A DNA stretch of 64,000 nucleotides, taken from Bacillus sp. ISL-45. Lineage in GTDB: Bacteria; Bacillota; Bacilli; Bacillales; Cytobacillaceae. The stretch is taken from assembly GCF_018613195.1 (NCBI RefSeq), contig NZ_JAGGQQ010000004.1, forward strand, positions 149,375-213,374, given 5' to 3'. The position numbers and the translations under genes are program-made. Positions 9,120-17,804 of the stretch are shown one piece after another (position 1 is the stretch's first letter; the number at the start of each line of letters is the position of its first letter). The notes beneath the pieces are model-generated. The model made no database searches. It was given only the letters and a program-made list of their open reading frames with translations, and had not been told where the DNA came from.

Positions 9120-9842
9120 TCATGTCAGCCAGCCACCGTTAACTGCCAGGACCTGCCCGTTAATATAAGTGGATTTATCAGACAGGAGGAATTCAACACT
9201 ATCTGCCACTTCGTCAGCTTTTCCCAAACGGCCTGATGGAATATCATCGGTGATGGCCTTGATCTCTTCCTGTGAAAGGTCTTCAACCATAGGAGTCTGA
9301 ATCGCTCCTGGAGCTACGGCGTTCACCCTTATCCCTGAGCTTGCCAGTTCTTTGCTCAACGCTTTGGCAAAAGCTATTTGGGCTCCTTTCACTGCCGAGT
9401 AAGCCACTTCATACGATGCGCCTGTCTGCCCCCATATTGATGATACTACGACGATACTCCCTCTTTCTTTTTGCCGCAATTTAGGAATAAGCTCTTTGGT
9501 CAGCATCAAAGGCGATGTTAAATGAATCTGGATAAGTTCCTCTGCTTCCGCCTCCTCCAAATCTTCAAGAAGTCCATAAAGGGCATTACCTGCATTATGT
9601 ACAATCGCATCAATGGAGAAAATGTTTGCCGCTAAATCCAAATAGCCTGTTTTTGAGGCAAGATCTGCCCTGATCGGTATATATTCTCCGCCAAAGTGTT
9701 GAATCTCGCAGACAAGTTCCTCCATCCCTTTTTCGTTCTTGTTAAAATGCAAATAAAGCGAATAACCTTCAGCTGCAAGCTTCGTGGAAATCGCCTTTCC
9801 GATCGCCCCACTTGCTCCTGTAACGAGTGCGAATTTTTTCAT
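9120..9842 (-). CDS. ymfI: SDR family oxidoreductase (YmfI, FabG-like)
   Basis: 240 residues from the ATG at 9842, with GAGAGGGGAAAC upstream. Classical short-chain dehydrogenase: the TGASGAIG nucleotide-binding turn is at residues 8-15, HNAGN near residue 82, the catalytic Ser in VVVSSIWGQ, and YSAVKGAQ for the Tyr-xxx-Lys pair. The C-terminus (INGQVLAVNGGWLT) is typical of FabG-like enzymes. It probably reduces a 3-oxoacyl or similar keto substrate with NAD(P)H, but the substrate is unknown. It follows the ymfF-ymfH pair, as in B. subtilis. A hairpin separates it from ymfH. Confidence 0.88.
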   Translation of the reverse strand: MKKFALVTGASGAIGKAISTKLAAEGYSLYLHFNKNEKGMEELVCEIQHFGGEYIPIRADLASKTGYLDLAANIFSIDAIVHNAGNALYGLLEDLEEAEAEELIQIHLTSPLMLTKELIPKLRQKERGSIVVVSSIWGQTGASYEVAYSAVKGAQIAFAKALSKELASSGIRVNAVAPGAIQTPMVEDLSQEEIKAITDDIPSGRLGKADEVADSVEFLLSDKSTYINGQVLAVNGGWLT

Positions 9843-9872
9843 GTTTCCCCTCTCCAAATACTCTCATGAAAT

Positions 9873-9898
9873 AATGCGCCGGCAAGGACCGGCGCATA
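9873..9898 (-). terminator. Hairpin after ymfH
   Basis: ATGCGCCGG and CCGGCGCAT arms with a TCCTTG loop, followed by TATTTC. The stem is strong but the T-run is weak, so some read-through into ymfI is likely. Confidence 0.7.
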
Positions 9899-9912
9899 AA
9901 TGAAATGCTGTT

Positions 9913-11208
9913 TTATTGCTTATCCTTTGGGACTACCTGGCAGACTGTGAATCGTTCTTCAGCAATCAGCTTGCTGGCAGCCTGCCTAAGATCGTCCAGT
10001 GTAAGGCTTTCAAGCACCGGCACAACATCAAACAGGTCCATTTCATTGAATGCATAGCGTGTGAACTGGTTAGCAATATACTCAGGTGAATTGACCGCCC
10101 TGAGGAAAGCTCCAATTTTTTTCTTTTTTGTTCTTTCAAGGTTGTCATCTGTCAATCCTCGCCCGTCCTTTGCATCCAAAAGCATGGCTTCAAGCTTGCT
10201 TGCGAGGACATCAGGCTCGTTTGTATCGCCGCCAACCATCGCAAAGCCAAAGCCCTGCTCCTCTGTATAATCGTACGAAAAAGTATCATCAATCAAGCCT
10301 GAGCCATACAATTGAGTATAGTTTTCTGAGCTCTTGCCAAAGAGGATATCAAGCATCACATTGATGGAAAGCTCTTTTTTGAGCATCTCCCTGCCCGATT
10401 CAGTTGGGTCTGCAGCCTTGATTCCAACCAGGCACTTGGACGTCTGGACATTCATTTTAAGAACCTGTTTCTTCTCAGCCACCCCTGCCTGCTCCTCATC
10501 AAAACTCCGCTTGATTTCAGGCTGGTTTTTGTATACCTTCTTGCCCTGGTTCTCTTTTATCAAGCCCATGATCTCATCAGGCTTAACAGGACCCACCACG
10601 AACAACAGCATATTGCTTGGATGGTAAAAAGTCTCATAGCACTCATACAGCATATCTTTTGTTATATGGGAAATAGACTCGATTGTACCAGCAATATCGA
10701 TGCTGACCGGATGGTTTTTATACATATTTTGTATAAGGCCAAAATACAGTCTCCAATCAGGGTTGTCATCATACATTGTGATCTCCTGCCCGATGATCCC
10801 CTTTTCCTTTTCAACTGTCTTCTCGGTAAAATAAGGTTCTTGAACAAAGTCGATCAGCGTTTCCAAGTTTTTTTCTACATTGGATGTACTGGAAAACAAA
10901 TACGCAGTCCTCGTGAATGATGTGAATGCGTTCGCCGAAGCACCTTGCTTGCTGAATTGCTGGAATACGTCTCCATCTTCCTTTTCAAACAATTTATGCT
11001 CAAGGAAATGGGCAATTCCATCAGGCACCTTCACGAAATCATTCTTTCCTGGAGGAAGGAAGTGATTATCGATCGAACCGTATTTCGTTGTAAATGTAGC
11101 ATATGTTTTATTGAAGCCTTTTTTCGGAAGTATATACACATCCAGTCCGTTATTCAGCTTTTCATAGTACATTTCTTCCTGGAGCTGTTCAAAGGTAATC
11201 TTCTCCAT
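9913..11208 (-). CDS. ymfH: M16 family zinc metallopeptidase, catalytic-type subunit (YmfH)
   Basis: 431 residues. The inverted zinc motif HxxEH is intact at His67-Glu70-His71 (HFLEH), and the downstream Glu appears in GIIGQEITMYDDNPDW. This is the active-type member of a two-gene M16 pair; its neighbour ymfF lacks the motif. Such pairs (as in the Sphingomonas SphA-SphB or mitochondrial processing peptidase systems) form heterodimers that cleave small peptides. The start overlaps the ymfF stop by one base (TAATG), so the two are translationally coupled. The substrate is unknown. Confidence 0.92.
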   Translation of the reverse strand: MEKITFEQLQEEMYYEKLNNGLDVYILPKKGFNKTYATFTTKYGSIDNHFLPPGKNDFVKVPDGIAHFLEHKLFEKEDGDVFQQFSKQGASANAFTSFTRTAYLFSSTSNVEKNLETLIDFVQEPYFTEKTVEKEKGIIGQEITMYDDNPDWRLYFGLIQNMYKNHPVSIDIAGTIESISHITKDMLYECYETFYHPSNMLLFVVGPVKPDEIMGLIKENQGKKVYKNQPEIKRSFDEEQAGVAEKKQVLKMNVQTSKCLVGIKAADPTESGREMLKKELSINVMLDILFGKSSENYTQLYGSGLIDDTFSYDYTEEQGFGFAMVGGDTNEPDVLASKLEAMLLDAKDGRGLTDDNLERTKKKKIGAFLRAVNSPEYIANQFTRYAFNEMDLFDVVPVLESLTLDDLRQAASKLIAEERFTVCQVVPKDKQ

Positions 11209-12485
11209 TATTTGTCCGCCTCCAATCCAGTTAAGAAGTAAACCGTATCAAGCTGCACCTTTTTGGCTACATCAACGATTTCTTCTTTTGTGGTTTTACT
11301 CATGCCCTGAAGCCAGTCATCGAGGCTGACATTTTGACGTGATACAACATTATGATACAGGACCTCTACCATCCCTCTTGCCGTATCCATTGTTTCAAGC
11401 ATCTGGTTTTCGATTACAGCTTTTGTCTGTTCGATTTCCTGGTCGCTAAAATCGCCAGCTTGCATGGCTTCCATTTGTTCACGGATTATTTTTACGGCCA
11501 GTTCAAAATTTTCAAATTCAATGCCCGACATGACCATCATCAAACCTTTATGGCTTTCAAGTCGGCTGGCGACATAGTAAGCCAGGCTATTTTTTTCCCG
11601 CACATTCAAGAATAGTTTTGAATGTGAAAAGCCTCCGAAAATTCCATTGAACACCTGGAGTGCATAATAATCCTTATCTCCATAAAGGACATTTGTCCTG
11701 TAGCCGATATTCAGCTTACCTTGCTTAACATCCTCATGGTCCTTGACGGTTTTTTCTTCAACGTCAGCACCCTTCGAAGTCTCAACAAGCTTGGGTGTGC
11801 GCTCGTCAAATTGCAGGAGTTCCTGGGCAAACGACTGGACTTCCGCCTCATCAACATCCCCGATAATAAACAGGTCAAGCTCATCTTCCGCAAATGCTTT
11901 TTGGTAATATTCGTAGAGATTTTTCTCGTCTATTTGCGGAATATCATCAATCTCGCCATTGACATGGAGTGCATATGGTTCATCTTTGCACATTTCCTGG
12001 ACGAGCCTGAAATTAGAGTATCGCATCTTATCATCATAGACAGCCTGGATTCTCTGTTTTAATGTACGTTTCTCCTTATCAACTGTCTCTTTGTCAAAAG
12101 TTTCATTTTCAGCCAGCGGATTCACAAGTATCTCCGCCATCAATTGCAATCCTTTTTTCAGCAAAGGGTCAGGGTCGCTCAGGAACTTTTCATTGGCAAT
12201 TTCAAGAGAAAAACTGAGGACTTGATATTCTCCCTTTTTTGAAACATCTACATATAAATTAGCTCCATAAAGCTCATCAAGATAAGATCGAAACTTCGAA
12301 GTCGTTGGGTAAGCCTTGGAACTGCTTTGCAGAACATACGGAAGCAGCGCCCGTTTTGTTACATCCTCACTCGTAAGCGGCGCCTTCATTTTCCAAACGA
12401 TTGTATTTGTCTTGAATTTTTCGGTTTTGACGATATGGAGCTTGTAGCCCTTCATATCCTTGATGCTTTCTGAAATGACAGCCAT
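11208..12485 (-). CDS. ymfF: M16 family peptidase-like protein lacking the zinc motif (YmfF)
   Basis: 425 residues with an M16 fold. At the position where YmfH has HFLEH, YmfF has LLPYVLQSSSKAYP, with no His or Glu ligands. It is therefore predicted not to cleave by itself and probably supplies the second half of the peptide chamber for YmfH. The glycine-rich C-terminal part (NVREKNSLAYYV) is kept, which in M16 pairs helps bind substrate. It is the first gene of the ymfF-ymfH-ymfI-ymfJ run, with a plausible promoter at 12621-12650. Confidence 0.9.
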   Translation of the reverse strand: MAVISESIKDMKGYKLHIVKTEKFKTNTIVWKMKAPLTSEDVTKRALLPYVLQSSSKAYPTTSKFRSYLDELYGANLYVDVSKKGEYQVLSFSLEIANEKFLSDPDPLLKKGLQLMAEILVNPLAENETFDKETVDKEKRTLKQRIQAVYDDKMRYSNFRLVQEMCKDEPYALHVNGEIDDIPQIDEKNLYEYYQKAFAEDELDLFIIGDVDEAEVQSFAQELLQFDERTPKLVETSKGADVEEKTVKDHEDVKQGKLNIGYRTNVLYGDKDYYALQVFNGIFGGFSHSKLFLNVREKNSLAYYVASRLESHKGLMMVMSGIEFENFELAVKIIREQMEAMQAGDFSDQEIEQTKAVIENQMLETMDTARGMVEVLYHNVVSRQNVSLDDWLQGMSKTTKEEIVDVAKKVQLDTVYFLTGLEADK

Positions 12486-12620
12486 TGAAATCCTCCTTTA
12501 TTTATACAACAGGACTTGCTTACAATCTTTCTTCTTCACATTATTGATGAAAATAAAACATTCTTCTTTTTATGTATACGTTGTGAAGTCTATATTTAAT
12601 ATTCCTATAAATATACTCTA

Positions 12621-12650
12621 ACTATACCTTTCACATTAAGTCTTATTCAA
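12621..12650 (-). promoter_or_regulatory. Putative promoter of the ymfF operon
   Basis: Minus-strand TTGAAT (12645-12650), an 18-bp spacer and TATAGT (12621-12626), about 135 bp upstream of ymfF in an AT-rich interval. Confidence 0.45.
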
Positions 12651-12671
12651 GGAATTGGCAGTCAATATGGC

Positions 12672-12697
12672 AAAAGCTTCCCCATTGGGAAGCTTTT
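12672..12697 (-). terminator. Terminator of the GGDEF gene
   Basis: AAAAGCTTCCC, a short loop and GGGAAGCTTTT form a near-perfect hairpin that overlaps the TAA stop of the GGDEF gene. Confidence 0.8.
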
Positions 12698-13784
12698 ATT
12701 GTCTAGAAGCAGCGATTTCATCTTTTGCCCGTGAATAAAAATATGTATAACCAGATTCAAAGTTAGCCTGATTTTTTCCGTTTGCTTTTGCGCTGTATAG
12801 AAGCTGGTCAGTGTAACCAAGAAGTTTATCCGGCAAGACGGACCCTTTTAAAGAAGCTATACCAAAGCTCATTGTGACACTCTTGCATTCTTCACTGAAT
12901 TTTTCAGCAGATAATCTTTCGTAGAGGTCATCAAAAAAGCGGATTTGTTCTGGTTCCTCGATAGCAGGCAATAGAAAGGCAAATTCCTCTCCGCCATAAC
13001 GGAAAGCTTGCGCATCATATTCAGCGGCCAGTTCTTGAAAGATGCTTCCAATTTTCTTCAAGATTTCATCACCCGCTAAATGTCCGAACTGGTCATTAAT
13101 TTGCTTAAAGTGATCAATATCTCCCATTACCAGCAGGAAGTCTTGCCGTGCACTTGCCAAAACCCTTAATTGTTCCTGGAAATGGCGATGATTATATAAG
13201 CCTGTTAAATAGTCAGTGAACATCAGTTCATGAAAAATCTCTTTCTGTTTTAAATGCTTCCTTTCACGTATGACGATCAATGATCCAAACACACCAATGA
13301 TCCATATGAAAACAAGATTTAAAATAAAGACAAATGTTGTATTAAAGTCAAATTGAGCCTGTACGGCAAAAATAGTTATGTATCCTATTGTTAACGAAAT
13401 CGAAGATAAAATTGCCCCTTTCGTCCGCCAATAAATGGTCGCATGCATAACGACCAAATAAGCAATCGGAAAAAGCGGGGACATGACTCCATTTGTCAAT
13501 GCAAGCAGCCACATTAACGCAATATAATCGAAAACGATGCCGGCCTTTGTAAGTAAATTGAAATACTCGTTTCCCGCTGACATTTTTAGTAAAGCAACCT
13601 GGGCTACGGTCATGTAGACAAATCCTAGTGACAGCAATAAAGGAAATGTTTCTTTCGTAAAATTCAGCCTGTCCGCCAATGGGGGAAAGTAGAATAATAG
13701 AATCCCTACCAGCAAGAATATCCAGCGTAAATAAGAAAAGATTTTTTCCGTTTCTCGATCGTCCATATATAATGATAGCTTCAT
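12696..13784 (-). CDS. Membrane-bound GGDEF protein (predicted diguanylate cyclase)
   Basis: 362 residues from the ATG at 13784 (AGAGGG 7 bp upstream). About six transmembrane helices fill residues 18-174, with no extracytoplasmic sensor domain of any size. A short charged linker leads into a GGDEF domain (LTGLYNHRHF, MGDIDHFKQIND, FGHLAGDEILK, RYGGEEFAFLL). The active-site loop is GGEEF at residues 264-268, a functional variant. No RxxD inhibitory site lies just before it. Predicted to make cyclic di-GMP from two GTP at the membrane in response to an unknown signal. B. subtilis has no gene like this at the locus. It has its own terminator. Confidence 0.92.
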   Translation of the reverse strand: MKLSLYMDDRETEKIFSYLRWIFLLVGILLFYFPPLADRLNFTKETFPLLLSLGFVYMTVAQVALLKMSAGNEYFNLLTKAGIVFDYIALMWLLALTNGVMSPLFPIAYLVVMHATIYWRTKGAILSSISLTIGYITIFAVQAQFDFNTTFVFILNLVFIWIIGVFGSLIVIRERKHLKQKEIFHELMFTDYLTGLYNHRHFQEQLRVLASARQDFLLVMGDIDHFKQINDQFGHLAGDEILKKIGSIFQELAAEYDAQAFRYGGEEFAFLLPAIEEPEQIRFFDDLYERLSAEKFSEECKSVTMSFGIASLKGSVLPDKLLGYTDQLLYSAKANGKNQANFESGYTYFYSRAKDEIAASRQ

Positions 13785-13960
13785 GAGCATGCCCTCTTGA
13801 CGATTTTATTTTTAGCAAACTTTTCCTTTATATTAACACATATGGAAGATGAATTCTAAAAAGAATGTTCAAATTTTTAAGATATTATCAACTGATTCTT
13901 TAAGTCTCTTCCACTACAATCAACAGGGACTTAACACAATATTGGGCATTAACAAATATT

Positions 13961-13991
13961 AAAAGAGGCACCCTTTTGAGGTACCTCTTTT
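13961..13991 (-). terminator. Terminator of the nucleoside transporter operon
   Basis: AAAAGAGGTACCTC and GGGTGCCTCTTTT arms lie 14 bp after the last permease gene. The symmetric AAAA...TTTT ends would allow it to act on either strand. Confidence 0.85.
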
Positions 13992-14005
13992 CACAGTAAA
14001 CAGTA

Positions 14006-14959
14006 TTAACGTTTCCCACTATCAAAAGTTTCTCCAACAGCCTTTGGAGCTTGTGATGATTTGGAGAAGATTACGAGTGCGATCAGCGTCACTACATAAG
14101 GGAAAATCTTCAATAAGATTGGTGGAATAACAGCAAGCTCAGGAATTACTTGAGACACGTTTGCAATCGTACTGGCAAATCCAAAGAAGAGTGTCGCTGC
14201 AAGCACACCTAGCGGCTTCCACTGACCGAAAATCAAGGAAGCAAGTGCCAGGAAGCCAAGACCTGCAACGGTTCCTGTGAATTCACCTGACTGTGTGACG
14301 ATAATCAAGGCTCCGCCAAGACCGGCGAAAGCTCCAGAAATCAGTACCCCGCTGTAACGGATTCTCCTGACATTGATCCCTGCTGCTTCTGCAGCCTGCG
14401 GGAATTCGCCACAGGAGCGCAAACGCAGTCCAAACTTTGTTTTATATAAAATGAATGAACTTGCGAAAAGAATAATCAATACCAACCATGTTGTTGGATA
14501 TGTCTTTGTGAAAAATAAATCTCCTATTACAGGTATATCAGAAAGGAAAGGAACATCCCATGGTGAAAAACCGCTTGAGATCCGAATGTTTCCACTACCA
14601 GTAATATTCCTTGCAAGGAACACTGTCAGTGCAGTGGCAATCAGGTTAATTGCCGTACCACTGATAATTTGATTGGCATTAAGATTAATACTGGCAAAAG
14701 CATGCAAGATGGAGAAAAGCACACCAGCAAGTACAGCAGCCAGCAATCCAAGCCAGAGTACCAATGTGTGGTTGTCCAATACACCGCTCAGGTAATGGAT
14801 GGACAGTGCGCCAGAAAAGGCACCAATGACCATCAATCCCTCAAGGGCAATATTAACAATACCACTTCGTTCACTAAAAAGTCCGCCAAGCGCCGTAATT
14901 AGAAGAGGAATTGTAAAGATAATCGCGTAAGGAAAAATTTGTTCTATTATTGACCACAT
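14006..14959 (-). CDS. ABC transporter permease, nucleoside (NupQ/YufQ) type
   Basis: 317 residues, highly hydrophobic with about eight to nine helices, of the BPD_transp_2 family. Segments such as GGLFSERSGIVNIALEGLM and ASINLNANQIISGTAINL are typical of the second permease of BMP-type (purine nucleoside) transporters. It starts 1 bp after the stop of the first permease, so the two are tightly coupled. Together with the ATPase and the lipoprotein at 17805-18899 it should form a complete uptake system. The B. subtilis equivalents are yufN-nupOPQ (guanosine), at another locus; the exact substrate here is not shown by the sequence. Confidence 0.92.
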   Translation of the reverse strand: MWSIIEQIFPYAIIFTIPLLITALGGLFSERSGIVNIALEGLMVIGAFSGALSIHYLSGVLDNHTLVLWLGLLAAVLAGVLFSILHAFASINLNANQIISGTAINLIATALTVFLARNITGSGNIRISSGFSPWDVPFLSDIPVIGDLFFTKTYPTTWLVLIILFASSFILYKTKFGLRLRSCGEFPQAAEAAGINVRRIRYSGVLISGAFAGLGGALIIVTQSGEFTGTVAGLGFLALASLIFGQWKPLGVLAATLFFGFASTIANVSQVIPELAVIPPILLKIFPYVVTLIALVIFSKSSQAPKAVGETFDSGKR

Positions 14960-14960
14960 C

Positions 14961-16040
14961 TTATGAATCTCCCTTCTCGACTACAGGACCACTTTTATCT
15001 TCTTTGTTCGATTTTTTCGCCTTGAATTTGTTCAAAAGACGCTCAATCATAACACTTGTTGCAGCAAAATAAATAATGATCGCGATAATGGTGTTTGCCA
15101 ATTCAGGTGGAATTTCCGTCATTGCGTTCATGAATCCTGTACCAGAGTATAAAATCCCGAACAGTACCGCCGCGAAGAATACCCCTACAGGATGGTTGGC
15201 ACCAAGGAGGGCTACCGCGATGCCGTCATAACCTTGTGAAGGCAGAATACCTATTTGAATACTAGAAGCGTTCCCTGTATACAACGCTACCCCGCCAACA
15301 CCCGCAAGTGCACCTGAAATTAACATGGATAGGATAATGTTACGGTTAACTTTCATACCTGCATATTCTGCAGCAAATCGGTTAAAACCAACCGCTTTCA
15401 ACTCGAAGCCCAATGTCGTCTTATCAATGATAAAGGCAATGATAATAACGGCAATGACTGCAAGGAACAGACCCAGGTTGATATAAGAACCATCAAACAT
15501 TTCAGTTAAGAATGGCGTCCTCAAAGTATCTGATTCTGCGAGTTTCTTAGATTCTGTCTCAAGGAATTCACCCTTGAAATACCCCGGGACAATATAGTAA
15601 ATCGTCCAGTAGGCAATCCAGTTCATCATAATTGTGGAAACAACCTCGTGAACATTGAATTTTGCTTTTAGCAAACCAGGAATGAATGCCCATAAAGCAC
15701 CTGCAATCAAACCTGCCAGTACCATAGCCAAAAGGTTCATGGGTCCGGATAGATCGAAAGTTAAGGCGACAGCTGTTGCAGCAAGTCCCCCTGCCAGCAT
15801 CTGGCCAGAAGCGCCAATGTTAAAAAGACCAGTACGGAATGCAAAAGCGACAGACAAACCAGTGAATACAAGCGGAGTTGCTGTTGCCAAAGTATTACCG
15901 ATCCGCTCTAGATTCTTCAGTGCTCCTAGAAGCAAGTAGGAATAGCCTTCGATCGGATTGCTGCCGATGAACAGCATCAAAATGCCTCCGGCTACCAAAC
16001 CTAGAATAATGGATATTAAAGATACGATGGTATTTCTCAT
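14961..16040 (-). CDS. ABC transporter permease, nucleoside (NupP/YufP) type
   Basis: 359 residues with about nine predicted helices, of the BPD_transp_2 family. The N-terminal region contains LATATPLVFTGLSVAFAFR and GLFNIGASGQMLAGG, the glycine-rich signature of first permeases in BMP-type systems, and the C-terminal tail is basic then acidic. The ATG overlaps the stop of the ATPase gene by four bases (ATGA). It forms the membrane channel with the product of 14006-14959. Substrate is inferred to be a purine nucleoside. Confidence 0.92.
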   Translation of the reverse strand: MRNTIVSLISIILGLVAGGILMLFIGSNPIEGYSYLLLGALKNLERIGNTLATATPLVFTGLSVAFAFRTGLFNIGASGQMLAGGLAATAVALTFDLSGPMNLLAMVLAGLIAGALWAFIPGLLKAKFNVHEVVSTIMMNWIAYWTIYYIVPGYFKGEFLETESKKLAESDTLRTPFLTEMFDGSYINLGLFLAVIAVIIIAFIIDKTTLGFELKAVGFNRFAAEYAGMKVNRNIILSMLISGALAGVGGVALYTGNASSIQIGILPSQGYDGIAVALLGANHPVGVFFAAVLFGILYSGTGFMNAMTEIPPELANTIIAIIIYFAATSVMIERLLNKFKAKKSNKEDKSGPVVEKGDS

Positions 16041-17560
16041 ATGCTTCTCTCCTTAGACACGCCTGCCATCATTAGACCAACTTCATTTTCGTCAGTTTCA
16101 GCTGCATTTACGATTCCTACCAGTTCACCATTGTTTACAACCGCGATACGATCTGATAACTGTAAAACCTCATCAAGTTCCAATGAAATCAGCAAAACTG
16201 CGTTGCCTTTATCACGGTGTTCAATAATCCTTTTATGGATGTATTCAATTGACCCAACATCAAGACCGCGTGTTGGCTGAACCGCAATCAATAGCTTTGG
16301 ATCAAGTTCCAGCTCTCTTCCGATAATGGCTTTTTGCTGGTTACCACCAGATAGTGTTCTGGCAATCGATGCAGCACCTTCACCTGAACGCACATCAAAG
16401 TTCGTCAGTATATTTTGAGCATACGCTTTCATAGCGGACACATTTAATAATCCATTCTTAGAGAAAGGCTTCTTATTATAGATTTGGAGCACCATGTTTG
16501 AGACAAGCGAGTAATCCAGTACAAGACCGCGCTTTTGCCTGTCTTCGGGAATGTGGCTGATGCCTTTTTCATTTCTCTGACGGATTGGAAGATTAGTGAT
16601 TTCATCACCATAAATAAGGATTGACCCGGACTCTGCTTTCCTTAGACCAGTGATTGCTTCCACAAGCTCTGTCTGGCCATTACCTTCAACGCCGGCAATA
16701 CCAACAATTTCTCCCTCTCGAACTTCCAGTGAAAAGTCCTTTAATCCCATTACTTTTCTATTATTTTTGACAGACAAAGAATCTATTTTAAGTACTACCT
16801 CAGCAGGAGTACTTTCTTTCTTATTCACTTTAAAAGAGACCTGACGTCCGACCATCATTTCTGCAAGACTAGCCTCACTTGCTTCTGACACATTGACAGT
16901 GCCAATGCCTTTACCACGGCGGATTACCGTACAACGGTCAGCAACCGCTTTAATTTCTTTCAGTTTATGAGTGATAATAATAATAGACTTGCCTTCTTTA
17001 ATAAGATTGCGCATGATTTTCATTAATTCATCAATTTCTGCTGGTGTTAAAACAGCTGTTGGCTCATCCAAAATCAGAACATCTGCTTCACGATAAAGCA
17101 TCTTCAAAATCTCGACTCTTTGCTGCATACCTACTGAGATATCTTCGATTTTCGCATGCGGGTCAACATTCAAACCGTAATGCTTTGATAATTCTTCAAT
17201 TCTTTTTGCTGCTTTATCAATATCAAGCACCATGCCCTTAAGTGGCTCACTGCCCAAAATGATGTTTTCGGTAACAGTAAAATTCTCGACTAACTTAAAG
17301 TGCTGATGGACCATCCCGATTCCCAAACGGTTGGCAACGTTAGGATTGGTAATCTTTACTTCTTGGCCATTTACTTTTACAATGCCTCGTTCTGGCTGGT
17401 ACATGCCGAACAGGACACCCATCAAGGTTGACTTCCCTGCACCGTTTTCACCTAATAGTGCATGTATTTCCCCTTTTTTTAGGGTAAGGGTAACATTATC
17501 GTTGGCTACGATACCCGGAAACTCTTTCCGGATATTCAACATCTCAACTACATAACTCAT
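16037..17560 (-). CDS. ABC transporter ATP-binding protein, nucleoside (NupO/YufO) type
   Basis: 507 residues from the ATG at 17560, with AAAGGTGAG 7 bp upstream. The longer open frame would add 52 residues, which fall in a degenerate intergenic repeat and are rejected. Two fused ATPase domains: the first has LLGENGAGKSTLM (Walker A), a signature in ISVGMQQRVEI and VLILDEPTAVLT (Walker B). The second has GVEGNGQTELVEA, a divergent Walker A without the usual GKS/T, and LSGGNQQKAIIGRE. This asymmetry is usual in RbsA/BmpA-type tandem ATPases. It powers import by the two downstream permeases. Confidence 0.94.
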   Translation of the reverse strand: MSYVVEMLNIRKEFPGIVANDNVTLTLKKGEIHALLGENGAGKSTLMGVLFGMYQPERGIVKVNGQEVKITNPNVANRLGIGMVHQHFKLVENFTVTENIILGSEPLKGMVLDIDKAAKRIEELSKHYGLNVDPHAKIEDISVGMQQRVEILKMLYREADVLILDEPTAVLTPAEIDELMKIMRNLIKEGKSIIIITHKLKEIKAVADRCTVIRRGKGIGTVNVSEASEASLAEMMVGRQVSFKVNKKESTPAEVVLKIDSLSVKNNRKVMGLKDFSLEVREGEIVGIAGVEGNGQTELVEAITGLRKAESGSILIYGDEITNLPIRQRNEKGISHIPEDRQKRGLVLDYSLVSNMVLQIYNKKPFSKNGLLNVSAMKAYAQNILTNFDVRSGEGAASIARTLSGGNQQKAIIGRELELDPKLLIAVQPTRGLDVGSIEYIHKRIIEHRDKGNAVLLISLELDEVLQLSDRIAVVNNGELVGIVNAAETDENEVGLMMAGVSKERSI

Positions 17561-17602
17561 AGTAGCACTCACCTTTGTATTAGACTCTATACCTATTAAG
17601 AA

Positions 17603-17691
17603 TAGCGTAAGCGCCTTGGTCAGCTTCACAAGATTTGGCCGTGTTGTTCTGGCAGGCCGATTTTGTGTAAGCCAGGCTCTGGAGCTGTACA
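17603..17691. repeat. Degenerate remnant of the GC-rich dispersed repeat
   Basis: AGCGTAAGCGCCTTGGTCAGC matches the left end of the 22424-22714 element (AGCGCAAGCGCCTTGTCCAGC) with two mismatches and a compatible layout. CTCTGGAGCTGTACA resembles its right end. The internal sequence is mostly lost. It lies between the lipoprotein gene and the ATPase gene. Confidence 0.55.
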
Positions 17692-17768
17692 TTTCTTTAT
17701 CAATACGAAAAATCAATCGAACTTACATTTTAAAATTAGCAATTTTTTCCGTACCGGGTTTGATAGAC

Positions 17769-17796
17769 AAAAGAGACGGAAGGAACCGTCTCTTTT
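17769..17796 (-). terminator. Terminator between the lipoprotein gene and the ATPase gene
   Basis: AAAAGAGACGG and CCGTCTCTTTT form a perfect 11-bp stem with a 6-base loop, 8 bp after the lipoprotein stop. It lies inside the transporter operon, which suggests partial termination and higher levels of the binding protein than of the ATPase and permeases. Confidence 0.85.
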
Positions 17797-17804
17797 GCAC
17801 TTTT

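Noticed and set aside
17561-17716. 52-residue N-terminal extension of the transporter ATPase
   Set aside because: It lies in a decayed repeat; the ATG at 17560 has a proper ribosome binding site and the family's normal start.
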